Source: Panorpa germanica (taxonomy: Eukaryota; Arthropoda; Insecta; Mecoptera; Panorpidae). Taken from it: a stretch of 64,000 nucleotides of DNA. Both the position numbers and the translations under genes were made by a program. A model generated the notes under the pieces. It saw nothing but the letters and a program-made list of their open reading frames with translations, ran no database searches and was not told where the DNA came from. The stretch spans positions 16,616,001 through 16,680,000 of the forward strand of contig OY783205.1 of assembly GCA_963678705.1 (NCBI GenBank). The letters run 5' to 3'. Positions 33,091-45,835 of this stretch are shown in pieces (position 1 is the first letter of the stretch; every line of letters begins with the position of its first letter).

Positions 33091-35579
33091 GAGTTTAAAG
33101 TATATTAAAAATGTACTAATATAATTATTAGTTTTTAATCATTAGCTAATATGAAAGGTATGTTTTCTTATATACCGTATTAAAAAAATTATTTTAACAA
33201 TTAAAAGAAACATTTTGTCTCTAATTATTAAAGGGATCCAGTGTTATACAAATTTCTAATGCATTTCTAATTTCTAAACACGTGCACAGATTTATCAATT
33301 CTTTTACACAACAGAGACGCATACGGCTATGTGTGTGATGCGTCATTTACAACTACCAGTTGGGTTTTGTATGCCATCAAGTATTATATTACGATGGTTG
33401 AGAAAAAGGAAAAATAATCCCAATTACTGCGGCAAAACCGTTTGAAATTTAAATTTAATATAGCTATAACTTCGTCAACTTTTGGATATTAAAAAAAAAA
33501 CATCAATATATATATACTAAAAAAAAGATAATTTCCCCTTAAAAAGTAAAAATGTTTACTATTGCAAAAGAAATAAATAATTTATCTATAGTTTTTGGGG
33601 CACCCTCTCCTAAGTTGCCTGTGCTTAAAAGGGGCCCTAATTGTCGAATAAGAAGTGTAGCAACAACTGCAGCTTTTTTAATAATGTAAGGCACGGAATG
33701 ACAATAAATTCTATGGAATTTGTAATTACTGCACTAAAGTGGTATGGCCGTGACAATCGGAGACAGAAGCATAGTTCGACAGTCAATACCAAAATTTTAA
33801 AATACTTATGGTAGACTAATTTCTTTTTATTGGAGACGACTGTACTGGTGACATAGATACTTTCATATGCAGGCACACCATACAATCACACACATACTAT
33901 CACAATCACACTACACGGCTATTATTTTTTTTAAATTTCTACTTAAAATAATATCTTTTCAACAATTTTCCTAATTCTTTGTCTTATTAAATATTAGATA
34001 TTTATTAATATTAGAGCATTCCTAAAAATGGTTTCTCAGATATACAAGATACTGTGCCTTTATGTCTTTTCCTTTTATATTTTGTCGACCCGTTGCAGGT
34101 TAATTATGTGCATTTTAATTATAAATATCTCGCTTTAAAATCGATAAAAAAAATTCATTTTTTTTTATAAATTAAATTCGCCTAGATTAACACTATATTT
34201 ACATTTGATCAAACTCTTAAGAAAAGTGAGTTTACAGCCATACTAGCTTAAGAAATAGTACGGATGCTACTGTGTTCGAAATAGTTTAGGCAAAGATGTT
34301 CTCAATGCTTGCTACATAATCTATGAGATTAGGGTTCGGATCCGCCGGGTAGTACTAAAATAGCCTTACGCTCAACACAAAACATGACGTTACCTTTACG
34401 AAATATTCCACTAGCGAAACATAGTAATATTTAATCTAAAGTTATATAACGGTATTATTATTTATTAAATTTGTTTTCTATTTGTTGGTTTTGGTGTTGA
34501 TTGTCTGAGAGCTGTATTCAGCGGCAGCTTTAGCAATTGCGAGGCTCCGGAGCGGCAGACCTTTGCAAGGCACTTCTTCTTTGTAAAATTTATGTAAATT
34601 GTAAGTATTTTTGATGATGTTTGACGAAAAATGTAAAAGTTATAAATAAATAAATGTAGAGTTTTAAAATTCTATATTAGAAGATTTATAATAGTTAATA
34701 AGCACAAAAATGACAAATATTAATAATGATAAACTAAAGTATACCTATGACTTACATAGGCGCGCATACAATGGCGCCAGGCGCGAGATTCAAATACATA
34801 TATAGTAATGACTTTTTCCACTTGGATTATTTTGCGAGAATGCGAAGTCCCTACAAGAATGAGACCCCGGCGGTTGCTACGCTTGCCACCCCCTAACCAC
34901 CAATGGCTGTATTATCAGTGGTTTAAACCGGTAAAAAAACGTTTAGACTTGTAGTAATGAATACACCTAATAAAAATCAAGCAATAGATTAATAATAATT
35001 TAAACAACGCAATATTTTTAGTGCCATAAACTTAAATTATATAAAAGTAAATTTCTGCTTTCAATTTCCTAAGTATTGTTACTTTCACTTTAGAAAAAGA
35101 GTATGTGACTGATATTTTGTGTATTGGTGCCTTAGATTGTGTAATTTTATCTATTATTTATCTTTGGTTGAAATATGTACAGGTTCCAATATGGTGATTG
35201 CGTCCACAGCCATGTTTAACTTTGAGGCAATTTTAATGTGTACTAACTGTGTACAAATGTGTAGAAAACTATAATTTGTTTGTTAATTCTAAAGCCTTAG
35301 TTGATTATTATTATTAAACTTTATTAGATTTTATTGTTCCTCAGTAGTTTTCTTTTCACTTCGATATCTATTTATTCACGGATATCATTTGCATTTGGTT
35401 CTGTTTTTAGCATTATTTCTTAGAAAACGTTCATTGGGCTCATTATAATAGGTTCATTGGGTTCATTTGTGATTAATTTCGCATTCAATTTTCAATAACC
35501 GCGATCAAATAAAGGTAACCTTGTATCTGTTTTCATTTGCCATATCAATGCTAGAAGGTCAGATAAGGCATTGAATACA
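33091..35579. other. Long stretch without recognisable gene
   Basis: AT-rich noncoding sequence. Two GC-richer patches at 34510-34560 and 34740-34920 (CAGCGGCAGC; CCACCCCCTAACCACC) resemble decayed DNA-transposon ends, but I could not pair them with a target duplication. Confidence 0.4.
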
Positions 35580-36210
35580 ACTAAGAATTTCTGAATGATG
35601 GTTTGAAATCTTCAGAAATGTAAACTCTATCCAGTCTTGACGTTTGGGGTACTATGTTCGTACCCCTAAAGTAAGTGAAGCCCTGTTGAGGATTCATATT
35701 TCTGATACGAGCTCTTTCAGTTATTAACCTATTTAATCCGATTACAGAAGTTTTGATTCCCAAGTTGGGCTCTCTGGTTCAGCGCACAGTTGAAATCGCC
35801 AGCAATGATTAGAGGTAGTCTTAAGTTTATATGTTTGACAATAGTTTCATTAGCAATCTTTATGCGTTGTTGTCTAAATTTGGATTCAGAAAAATATAAA
35901 TATATTAACTAACCTATGAACTTCAATAGTTACCGATAGGATACGTCCACATCTTCTTCACATATGGTATCTGTAGTTTCTATCCCCGGCCTTAACAAAA
36001 AAGAAGTTCCTCTATTATTTATGCCAATGTTTGAAATGTAGGAATATGGTTTGAAGAAACTTAATAATAACTTCTTAAATACTATTAACTTCTTGTAATA
36101 AAATTATGTCCAAATCGTGGTCTATAATAAATTGTTTGAGCATAATTTTAGATGTTGAAGAAGATATTCCTTTGATGTTAAATGTTACAAATGTTCTTGC
36201 TAAAATTTAA
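35580..36210 (-). pseudogene. LINE endonuclease domain remnant
   Basis: Minus-strand traces of an apurinic endonuclease. They are a start block FNIKGISSS followed by FIIDHDLDIILLQEVN (the catalytic Glu region), then IIAGDFNCALN, then SRLDRVYISEDF near the end of the domain. Several stops and frame changes. It follows an ORF1 remnant at 36600-37250 and looks like the same element. Confidence 0.75.
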
Positions 36211-36599
36211 TAATATATTGAAGAGATAATTAACTAAAATGTTTCATTCTTTCCATCAACTGCTTTTCCTACCATTTTGCTGTTTTTTTTTTTTAATTTT
36301 TTTTCTGATACTATTTCCATTTTGGATGTGGTGGGCAATTATCTGAGCAATCTTCTTAAATCACAGAATTGTTTAAGATACCTTCATTTGGTGATGATTC
36401 TATAATATTTCTCTTATATTCCTTGTGTGCTATAGGAATTTTGGACAACATCTCATAATTTTTAATAATCTCAATAGAATCATCATTAATATAAATTAAA
36501 ATAAATAGTTGACATGATTTTAGTCGCACTGTTTGCTGTTGTTCCATTTTGCGTACTCTTTGCCATTCAAGGTGGAATAGTATTATTGACAAAACTTAA

Positions 36600-37250
36600 T
36601 TCTTCATTCTTTGTTTCATTTGAAATAACACAATCAGTTACTTTACAAGCATTGTATTTCCCGCAAATGCTGCATAGCTAAGCGCGATACTATTACCATT
36701 AATTCTATTGCTTATTTTCGCTGGGCAATCTTGTCCTTAATGATCTTCCTTATCACAGAATACAAGTTTTCTTTTAGCTAGCATAGCTAAACAAACCTTT
36801 CTGCCAATCATTGGTACATACGAAGGGATTTCTTTCTTCAACATCATTTGTTTAACCTTGTTCCATTATAGATTGGGAAGGGCATATCCTTACCCCAAGT
36901 TTCTTTCTTAATGCAAATAACCGTACCATATCCTTTCAATGCATTTTAATTGTAATATTCTGAATTTCATTTTCAATATTGTGCATTCGAACTATTGAAA
37001 ATTTATCTGCTCTTTCTATATAAACATTATACATATTGTCATCCGTGCCTTTATAATTAATTCTCCCATTAGTCATCTCAATAAATTCAATAAATCAATA
37101 AATGGTAACCAATTTTTACCAGCATCTTGTTTCCATTAATCTGTACTGCCATAACATCCTCAACCGATAATTTTAAATAATTTTTCAAAAACATATGTAA
37201 TTCAGTAAATGTCATTTTATAAGTCACTTCGACGAAATCTATTATCATGT
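36600..37250 (-). pseudogene. LINE ORF1 (gag-like) remnant with zinc knuckles
   Basis: Starts near IIDFVEVTYKMTFTELHMFL. It continues with LSVEDVMAVQINGNKMLVKI, a basic region, a knuckle of the form VFCDKEDH..QDCPAK and a second Cys group (CSICGKYNACK). Frameshifts and stops throughout. The domain order and position upstream of an endonuclease fit an I/Jockey-group LINE. Confidence 0.65.
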
Positions 37251-39285
37251 TCCATTCTTTCTTTCAAAATCAATTTCTAACACTTTTTTAATAATTCATA
37301 ATAGCTTATTTAAATAGTATACACTATTTAAACTTTTTTGAAATGCATTTAATTTTTCATACATGGAAAGGAAGTTTATTCCACGAAAAACAAATGACTT
37401 TTCCGGTAGTAGAAACCGTTTTACTTGTTTCGTTGTTCATAAATACAGTAAATTTCAATACAGCGGACGGAATAGCAACATGTCCCGAGACGTTCGTATT
37501 GATAATAGTGCAATCCTCCCCTCCCACACTTTATAAATTTATTTTCAATAAAACAATGATATTCGATTTATGCATTACTGTTCATTATAAACAATATTAA
37601 ATTGAAACTCTATCTTGGTGAACTCTCGCGGATATCGGGCATTGCCCCGGTTGCCACCAGCCTAATTACGCCTTTGGTGTTAACAAAATAATAACACAGT
37701 TTGCGAATGATTTTAAATCATTGATCTATAGAAAAATACATAAATAATTTATGCGCAGTAATTTTTTAATATTATTTTATCTTTAATAACTCTACAACTC
37801 ATAACTCTAAAACAATAAGGTAATAAAGTTTGCTATTATGACACCTATTAAGAACCCAGTAAACATTTGGTGAATTGTGCCTTTTTGTTACGTTTCTATC
37901 ACTTTTTCACTTCAATTATAGTTCGCATCAACTTTATCTTTATTTGTATTCCGACAGGTGGAGTGGTTCCGTCATCTGTAGCCAATAATATAGACATTTC
38001 ATATGAACGATTGTGAGAAACTGAACTATAAATGAACTCTTTCATGACAAAAAAATCATACGCATTTCCAATATGATGTCAAAGTGACTCCAAAATGCTC
38101 CAAAATGTTTACTGGGAAGTCTTTTAACTGACTACAATATTTGAATTTCCATTTTTTCAGTTAAATTATTTTTTCTGTTCAAGAGAAATGGTTCAAGTTA
38201 ACATATTTCTTAAAAAGAAAAACGTAAATCAACAACTCTAATAGATTAATAGATAGACTCTGCACGTTACCGTTAGAAGTCATGTTAAGCAACAGCTATT
38301 CTATTTACAACACAAGTTGACCTAAGGTAAGATTAAAACCCTTTGTTTATTGCTGAAAGTACTACGACTGGCATTGGAGAATCTGCAGAACCTCAGCATG
38401 TCTCTTGCCATGAACCATAAAGATCGTACAAGCTAAGGAAATTATAGCTTCCAATAAATAACTTGCATCAAATATTACTGATATTCAGAATGCCTTGGAA
38501 AATCTACTTTAGGACATAAAGCAGAAATACAGGTGAACCAGTGTTGTCTCAATTTCTATTACAGGCCTACACAAACCAATACAAACTATATTACTGTTCA
38601 TAAACTCATTCAATATTCATATTTACACCATTTACAGCCATTTTGAATATACTGAATCTTCGTAAATGTTCAGCTAACACGAAACTAATATTCTTGAAAT
38701 CGTATAAATAAATCACACCCCTTTTATTATTTGTTTGTGAGGATTATAATACATATACATGGTCTATGTAGTGGTAGGAGATAATATGCCCTCCCGAACA
38801 CTGTCCAACCGCCATCTGATATGTGATTACTAAGATACGACAAATTGTTTGTAGGGAAGGTTATGATTAGAACAAAACAAAGTCAACAAAATTTCGTCAG
38901 CTCACTCAAGTTAATGGAAATAATATGTTGAATATCTGAGAAGAATAAAATAATTGAAATAAGAAAGTGGGGAAACAGTAGTACCATTGTCTAATGTAAT
39001 ACTGCAGACATTGCAAATAAGATCCAAATTTGCATCAAATTTAATTTGGAGCACATATACCCTACACCTAGACTACAAAAACTGTAATTATTAAACGAGT
39101 AGATATGAAATATAGCGCGGAAATATGTTATAATTTTTTAAAGAATAATTTTAAAGAATATTTTATTTCATAATTTTGTCTTTTACAACATTTTGTAGCC
39201 GAACGGAAACGAATGTTTTAAAGAAAAATAAATATGAATATAAATCATTTACAATGTAATTGTTTGAAGATATATTGCCGCAAAA
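37251..39285. other. Stretch without recognisable gene
   Basis: An open frame at 37343-37600 has no recognisable similarity. A GC-rich patch at 37620-37680 (GGGCATTGCCCC, CCTAATTACGCC) resembles the end of a hAT-like MITE, but no partner end was found. Confidence 0.4.
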
Positions 39286-39507
39286 ATGTCGTTGACTGTA
39301 GTTGTTAGTAGAGTCAACCTGACAAAAAGGCCGAGATTAGATGAAAGTGATGATGAATTTAGTGAAATTGAACCAGTTGATCAACTGTGTATAAAACACC
39401 TTGACACAATTAATGGTGAGAAAGAAGCGATTTACTTAGTGTGTGAAAAATTTGGAATAAAAAAAATAATTAATTCCCAAAATAATATAATGCTTATAAA
39501 ATGCTAA
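39286..39507 (+). CDS. Small hypothetical ORF, 73 codons
   Basis: Starts MSLTVVVSRVNLTKRPRLDE, with an acidic middle (DESDDEFSEIE) and a Lys/Asn-rich end. The first 60 residues have a more protein-like composition than neighbouring spurious frames, but I know no matching family and see no introns, domain or promoter. It may be a fragment of a longer gene or a chance frame. Confidence 0.25.
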   Translation: MSLTVVVSRVNLTKRPRLDESDDEFSEIEPVDQLCIKHLDTINGEKEAIYLVCEKFGIKKIINSQNNIMLIKC

Positions 39508-39992
39508 TAATATAAATATAATTACTTTGCTTAGGACTATCTTATGAGTAAGTTCTAACAAAAACGAGTTGTGACGAGACGAGACAAGGCAAACGATTAC
39601 GAGACGGAAACGAAACTACAAATGTTAAAAACTCTAAAATTAGGCAAACGAAGAACATTTAAAAAATAAAAACCATCCTGAGCTGTTGTACTAAAAAAAA
39701 TAATATACAAACAATTACAACAATAGATCACAGTGAAAATATTATAAATAGATTACGAAATAAACCGATAGCATAAAATAAACAAGTGTTAAAAACAAAT
39801 CAGTCAAAGAAATTACTCAGTAATAACTCAATTGATATTCTTTATAATTCAACGTATAATTCAAAATTTTGTTGATGGCCTGTTTACAGGAAACAAACTT
39901 TAAGCCATCACAGAACCAAAAATTAAAAAATATGATACATTCCAATGAGATCGACAATGAATACGACAATTTTTATTTTAATTCACAACATA
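39508..39992. other. Stretch without recognisable gene
   Basis: AT-rich sequence between the small ORF and the next Helitron. Nothing recognised. Confidence 0.4.
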
Positions 39993-39996
39993 TCTT

Positions 39997-40256
39997 AATA
40001 TATAAAAGAAAGACGGGTTTGTTACAACACTTATAACTCGAGATCTGCTGTACCAATATTCATGGTTATTGATTCGTTGAATTTGTCTCCGTCCCGAATA
40101 GCATAATACATCTTAAAAACAATGTAAATATATAAAACAAAGACGGGTTTGTTACAACACTTATAACTCGAGATTTGCTGAACCAATATTCATGGTTATT
40201 GATTCGTTGGATTTGTCTCCGTCCCGAATAGCATAATACATCTTAAAAACAATGAA
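39997..40256. repeat. 130-bp tandem duplication at the 5' end of Helitron copy 3
   Basis: Two units, about 39997-40126 and 40127-40256, differ at only a few positions. Both contain AAGACGGGTTTGTTACAACA and GTCTCCGTCCCGAATAGC. The unit begins at or within a few bases of the Helitron terminus. Confidence 0.88.
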
Positions 40257-40667
40257 AATTAAATATGTGTAATGAATACTTAATCATTTCAATAAATTCT
40301 GATTTCATGTCAAACATTTGTTGTCCAATCCTGTCAAATACTGTAACAACTATTCATGTGTGCGTTCAGAAATTTATTTTTTGTAAAATGTGTCGAAAGT
40401 TCAGGTACTGTTATATTTGTTTGTTTTAGACATTAATTTGTGTAAATTATTTATTAATTATTTAATTTTTAATTTCAGAAAATAATACCTAAGATTTATT
40501 GTACAGGTTAACAAAAGTGTAAATGTCTTTTTATAGGTTATCTATAATTTTTCTTGATAAGCTATTTATATGTAGTGGTTATATACTCTTTGAGCTATTG
40601 TCTATGTCTCGAAAGTGGTTTTTTGTGGTTTTATGCGAGTGCACATTCAGTATTAATATTAATAACA

Positions 40668-41276
40668 ATGCCGCGTCCTAGAAGATCTCTTCTTTTCCAG
40701 CGGAGCCGTAATGCAATTAGGCAACGGAATATCGCGAGTCAATTATCTGATGAAGAACGAGAAATTGCACGAGAAGAGCGCCGCGTTAGTATGAAGCAAA
40801 GAAGGGCCCTAATTCGTGCTTCTCAAACACAAGAGCAAAAAGAGGTAGCCCGTGAAACGGCTAGGTTAGAAACGAGAAATCGTCGAGCTTATCGTACAGA
40901 TGAACAGAGGAATAATCTTCGAAGTGCAAGAAGAAATGGTTTAAGTATTGATTTGAATCGAGCAGCGTTTCTATATGATTGCACCATCGACTACAGCTTG
41001 CATCGTTTAGTTTGCATTGGTCCAATGGACGTTGTTTGCCAGCATTGTGGAGCATTGAGGTTTGCTGGTGAAACGCCTGGTTTGTGCTGCCTTAGTGGTA
41101 AAGTGAAATTGCCATCATTGGTCCCGCCACCAGAGCCATTGTGCTCCCTGCTTTATGGCGAAACACTAGAATCACGACATTTTCTAGCGAACACTCAAAA
41201 ATACAATGTCTGTTTCCAAATGACTTCATTTGGGGCGGAAATTATCGATGAACACGGATATAATCCGACATTTAAG
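40668..41276 (+). pseudogene. Helitron copy 3 N-terminal exon
   Basis: ATG at 40668 (MPRPRRSLLFQRSRN) opens an Arg-rich segment, then a Cys pair region (VCQHCGALRF, GLCCLSGKVKL) and the MTSFGAEI block found in Helitron N-terminal exons. It ends at an AAG/GTAA donor at 41276/41277, as in copies 1 and 2. The exons that should follow are deleted, so only the first exon of the Rep/helicase protein survives. Confidence 0.8.
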
Positions 41277-41299
41277 GTAATTTGCAATGATTTACTGCT

Positions 41300-42193
41300 G
41301 CCGACGAAATAAACGCTTGCCTCAAAGCATCAAATCTGTGACGATATGTAAAGAAACTTCAACTGTCTGTAAATATTAGAGTTGCATTGTTGAACGATCT
41401 ATCTGCTGATGATTTCTCAAAGCAATTGCTGACTATCGGTAATGGCCGTGTTCCTGTTGACAAATCGAGCGGTTTGATTTCATTTCCTCCAATTGTTTTC
41501 CTCCAAATTTTGTATCATCAAAAGACGAGCTTATCAACAAAGTATTCCCGGATATCATTGCTAACCACAAAAATACTAAATGGTTAAGTGAGCGAGCAAT
41601 TTTGGCCGCTAAAAATAAAGATGTAGATGACCTCAATATTATAATTCAAAATCAAATCGTAGGTACTCTGTATTCATTCAAATCTATTGACTGTGTAACA
41701 AACGAAGAAGAAGCCACTAATTATCCAAGTGAATTTTTAAACTCCTTGGATGTGCCTGGTTTACCACCGCACAATTTAAAACTTAAGGTTGGCTCGGTAG
41801 TCATCATGCTTAGAAATTTAAACCAACCAAAACTGTGCAATGGAACGCGTTTGGTGATAAAAAAACTGATGAGCAATGTAATTCACGCGTCGATACTTAA
41901 AGGAAAATTTAAAGATGAGGAAGTTCTTATTCCAAGGATTCCGATGATCTCAACGGTTTAAACTCTCGAAGTTTAAACGAATTCAATTCCCGATTCGTCT
42001 TGCCTTCGCCATGACGATCAACAAATCACAGGGCCAATCCTTGACTATTTGTGGCCTCAATCTAGAAAATGCATGTTTTTCTCATGGTCAATTGTACGTG
42101 GCATGCTCACGTGTCGGCAAACCATCCGCTTTATTTGTTCTTGCGCCTGACCAAAAAACAAAGAATGTCGTTTGCCACAAGGTGCTTGAATGA
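41300..42193 (+). pseudogene. Helitron copy 3 helicase C-terminal part
   Basis: Starts in helicase sequence just after a deletion. It continues with FSKQLLTIGNGRVPVDKSSG, LSERAILAAKN, VGSVVIMLRNLNQPKLCNGTR and the C-terminal motif AFAMTINKSQGQSL, then YVACSRVG. At least two frame changes (near 41490 and 41960) break it. The final stop is at 42193. The ATP-binding motifs are missing. Confidence 0.82.
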
Positions 42194-42491
42194 AAATCCC
42201 ATTAATGAATTAATCCGAGTGTATTCCAATCTGCACAACATAATTTTCAATCATTTTTTTCTGACATGAGTTTGAATTACATAATTATTATTATTTTTTT
42301 AATTTTTATTCTCATTCTGTATGTTTTCATCATCATTCATCATAATAAAATACTTTTATGTTTCTATCTATATTAATAAATATTATTTTGTATCATTGTA
42401 TTACGTTCATCAAAGCCTAAATTAGTTCAGCTAAAAGGTAACACGACATTCGTTGACTGTTAGGCGGTACGAAGTTCGCCGGGTCAGCTAG

Positions 42492-43499
42492 TAACTATAT
42501 AATCCAACTTAGAAGTGATCGTGGTCTATTTGCAACCTATACTTATCAAATATTTTACTTATTCGGATATTGGATAGATATTGGACAGATAAAAGATCTG
42601 GTGCTAAAAAAAATTGGGGCCCTAAGTAAACTGGTTAGGTTTTATCAAGTCAAAATATAAATATATATAAATACTTTAAAGGTACAAAGCTACTAGTTTA
42701 TCATTAGCTCTTTATCGTACACTGCATGGCACAGCAAAAGTACTTACTATGTGCATGTGTTTCTTGTGTGATCTTTAGTGAAAGCCTAAGTTCTACAGGT
42801 GAAGAGTTTAGGAACGTAAACTTGGATTAATAAAATTGCTATTAAGCAATAAAAAAAGTAAATCAAAAGGTACATGCACGTATGTAAAACATTTTATTGT
42901 ACAAAAAACATTGTAGTATCTTACACAGCGAAAGACGAAAGAAGGACATTTCAACACGCCGAAAGCGAGGGTGGCAACCACACGAACTGCAATATTTTAG
43001 TTTCTTCGCTAGCATGTATACAATTTTTCACCATATTTGTAACCGAAATTTAAACTGGCTGTCCATTTTCCGATATAGCTAACACTGCTTATCTCACAAC
43101 AATGCTTAGCTGGTCTACCTTCGATAAATCTAAATTTAAACGGTACTTTTTACAAAATGAAATGAAAACTGTGATTTCTCATAAGCCTCAATGTTAAATG
43201 CATAAAATTTCAAAGTTCAATATATGTTTAATGGTTCTCTGTAGTTATTTAAAAAAATTAACGAGGTCATTATCTTATCATAATCTACTAATTTGCCAAA
43301 TTTAAAAAAAATTAACACGGTAACTTTCTGAACGGCAGTATTACCTTAAAGTCATGTTGCAACCTATTTCATTTACATTTCCAAAGGTGGGAGAATTTTT
43401 AGCTAGTTCAATACGAGTTACCCTGACCAACAGGGTATAAGGGCCCCCTAAACTAGAGGGCACCGGTGCACAGCACCGCCTAGCCCACTGACTATGTTG
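42492..43499. other. Stretch without recognisable gene
   Basis: AT-rich. A GC-rich patch at 43435-43490 (GGGCCCCCTAAACTAGAGGG, then CCTAGCCCACTG) looks like one end of a decayed hAT-type element. No partner end or target duplication was found. Confidence 0.4.
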
Positions 43500-43960
43500 T
43501 ATTGTTAAAGACAACATAGGTAAATTAATAGAAAGATTATTGGACAATAATAATGTGAAAATCTTAAATGACGGCCAACACACACATTTTTTGTTTGTTT
43601 AAAGTATATTACCCGTAGACTTAACTTCATGTCAACCAGAAATTGAATCGATACTAGAATAGTCAGTCCTACCAGAATGATATGAAAGTGAAAATTTTCC
43701 AATTCAACTTCAAATCGTAAACAATACAACAGATATGAACTAGTCAGCATTTAGATGGAACATCTCCAAGGCGGACTGAAATCTGTATGTTGAAGAAATA
43801 GCTCATAATAGTCTTTTATTATTTAAAGACGATCTCATATATGTGATCAAACGTCACACAACTGTAGAACTTTTTGTCGAATTTAATAAATTAAAAGCGG
43901 TAGCACGAAAGAACATGAAGCACGCAAGGAACAATATGTATATTCCATAAATTTACGAAC
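43500..43960 (+). pseudogene. LINE ORF2 endonuclease C-terminus and linker
   Basis: Plus-strand frames with changes read KLIERLLDNNNVKILNDGQ, then LPVDLTSCQPEIESI, SENFPIQLQIVNN, FRWNISKAD and FVEFNKLKAVARKNMKHAR. This order (NDG.PT, DL, SDH.PI, RW..AdW, basic linker) is that of a LINE endonuclease followed by the pre-RT linker. The RT itself is absent downstream. Confidence 0.65.
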
Positions 43961-44744
43961 AACTACAAAATAAGTAAGGAACAAAATAAAATAAATAAAA
44001 GGCAGCCAGCGAAACTTGAATATTTAGCACAGACAACATTCAAAGCGACCACATGAAATATCTACCCTCCGAAACAAAATCAACAATCCTTAAATTGTTT
44101 TGTTTTATGTTAAGTTTCCTCCACTACCCCGAAAGTAATAACTCATACACTTAAAAACTCCAGGTCAGAACTGCTCTTATGATCCATGTACTGACGGAGT
44201 CCCACGCTAAGTCAAAGAACCACTTGACTTAGAACCCTTAGGTTAATTTAGTAAAATAGTATATATAAAGTTCTTAGAAATATATTTGGGCAGTCTGTAA
44301 AGCAACAAACTTCAAACGAGATCATTTTTCTTTAACTTACTAAAGAATATTTAAAATAGCACCTCAATAGCTTGAACATATCTTCTATAGATAAGATAAA
44401 GAAGATAATTGGCATTGCCATTAAATAGTTTTTAAGTTATCAAACTGTCACAAAAACACAAGGTGCAAAAACATAAGGTATTAATATATTTAATAAGTAA
44501 AATTCAAACGAAACAAACCAAATTAAAAAGAATAAATTGTTTAGTGGATTAATTAAGTAAGATGTAAAGTTATAAAATTATTAAAATATTAATAAATGCA
44601 TTTTATTAGATAAAAGTTTTATTTCAACGACCAAGCCAAGACTAATTAATACTATATAAATTTGTTAATTACTTTTGGCTCCCATAAAGGATAAATAAAG
44701 TCAGTTGTAATAGAAATAACAATTGAAAGTGTTTTTACTTACGA
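43961..44744. other. Stretch between LINE remnants
   Basis: No reverse transcriptase motif found. It may be replaced or highly decayed LINE sequence. Confidence 0.4.
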
Positions 44745-44887
44745 ATTATATGCAAATAACGAAGTTTTACAAGACATCACAGCAATAAACGAAACATACT
44801 ATTTTTATCTGACACACTCAGTGCCCATTGGTCATAAAAACCCTATATACCAACCACCCAATAGTTCAAACCGTCAACCGTCTAATA

Positions 44888-45835
44888 CAGCGGTTATCAA
44901 ACTTTAGCGAGCCCCCCTGCATAATCCAGCTGTAAGCGGCCCCCCCCCCACTACATGTAAGCGTACTCTATATTACAAGGGAGTCGCATTTGACATTTTA
45001 CAGTCAATTTTTATTTAGTTAAGTTTTGCACATTCTATGCATACTCTAATGGGGCAATAGGTTTAATCGTAATCAAACAACAAATTCTATACAAACAATT
45101 GCAATTTATTTAGGTATGTTAGCTACTATAGTACATAATTGTTATTTGTTACTAACTCAAAGCAATAATAATAAAAAGAGCGTTTTCACAAGAATAAGTG
45201 AGGAGATAAGGAGATTTACAAGATAAGAAAGGAGTGAGTTCACTCAAAATTGGGTGTTCATTTTGTGCACCAATCCAGATGGATGTGAGAGAAGATTCTT
45301 TAAACTTCATTTCAGGCCCAGTGTCACCTTGGAGGTCAATGAGATTTTCTTTTTCCTTCATGTTGAGGGAGCACTCATCGACTGATGGTTTGAACGGGTT
45401 TTGAATCCTTGCCAAACCATCCAAGTTTACATTAAAATATTTTTCAAAACAAGATTTGTGGATTTCTAAGTTTTTAAGAAAGCATTTCTTTGCATTGGTC
45501 GGAAAAATTTTGAGATCCATTTTTTCAATCATAATTTTAAGATTAGGAAATAGCTCCAAATTGTCACTTTTCAGACCGCCTTCGTACAAGCTTAGCTTCA
45601 TTACACAGCTTTTCACCTTTTCAGTCCATTGCAGAAGGTTTGCATCTTTTTTCTTAATTTTCTGATAAACTAAAAAATAAAATGCTCGGCACTCTTACGT
45701 CGTTGACTAAAAATTATACACTTGTTGTAATTTTAAAAATAAAAAGTTTGCTTTATTATTTTGTAAGTAAATTTAATTAATTTTTCAACCGAGCATTGAC
45801 CCTTTGGGGTCGCGCCCACACTTTGACAGCCGCTG
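44888..45835. mobile_element. hAT deletion derivative, 948 bp
   Basis: Ends read CAGCGGTTATCAAACTTTAG and CAGCGGCTGTCAAAGTGTGG from outside in. A perfect 8-bp target duplication GTCTAATA lies at 44880-44887 and 45836-45843. The insertion falls inside the RNase H region of a LINE. It carries part of a hAT transposase on the minus strand. Confidence 0.92.
45152..45616 (-). pseudogene. hAT transposase C-terminal part (ZBED5/FAM200-like)
   Basis: 154 open codons: MKLSLYEGGLKSDNLELFPN, LARIQNPFKPSVDECSLNM, LIDLQGDTGPEMKFKESSL, IWIGAQNEHPILSELTPFL. This is the region before and into the hATC domain of the same transposase group as the remnant at 20.4-21.7 kb. The N-terminal half with the first catalytic residues is missing, so it is an internal-deletion product. 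Confidence 0.75.

Larger units (their letters stand above)
39993..42491 (+). mobile_element. Helitron copy 3, different family, Rep deleted
   Basis: The 5' end is TC at 39993 after A, followed by TATATAAAAGAAAGACGGG. The 3' end is CTAG at 42488-42491 before T, preceded by a GGCGG...TTCGCC imperfect hairpin. Inside are an N-terminal exon and helicase pieces, but no Rep domain. The 5' end is present as a 130-bp tandem duplication. It is a deletion derivative of an autonomous Helitron from a family related to, but distinct from, copies 1 and 2. Confidence 0.85.

Noticed and set aside
34510-34920. A hAT-like element between two GC-rich patches
   Set aside because: The patches suggest DNA-transposon ends, but I could not find matching inverted ends or a target duplication.
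43435-43490. End of a hAT-type MITE (reading CAGTGGGCTAGG on the minus strand)
   Set aside because: Only one end is visible; no partner and no duplication.
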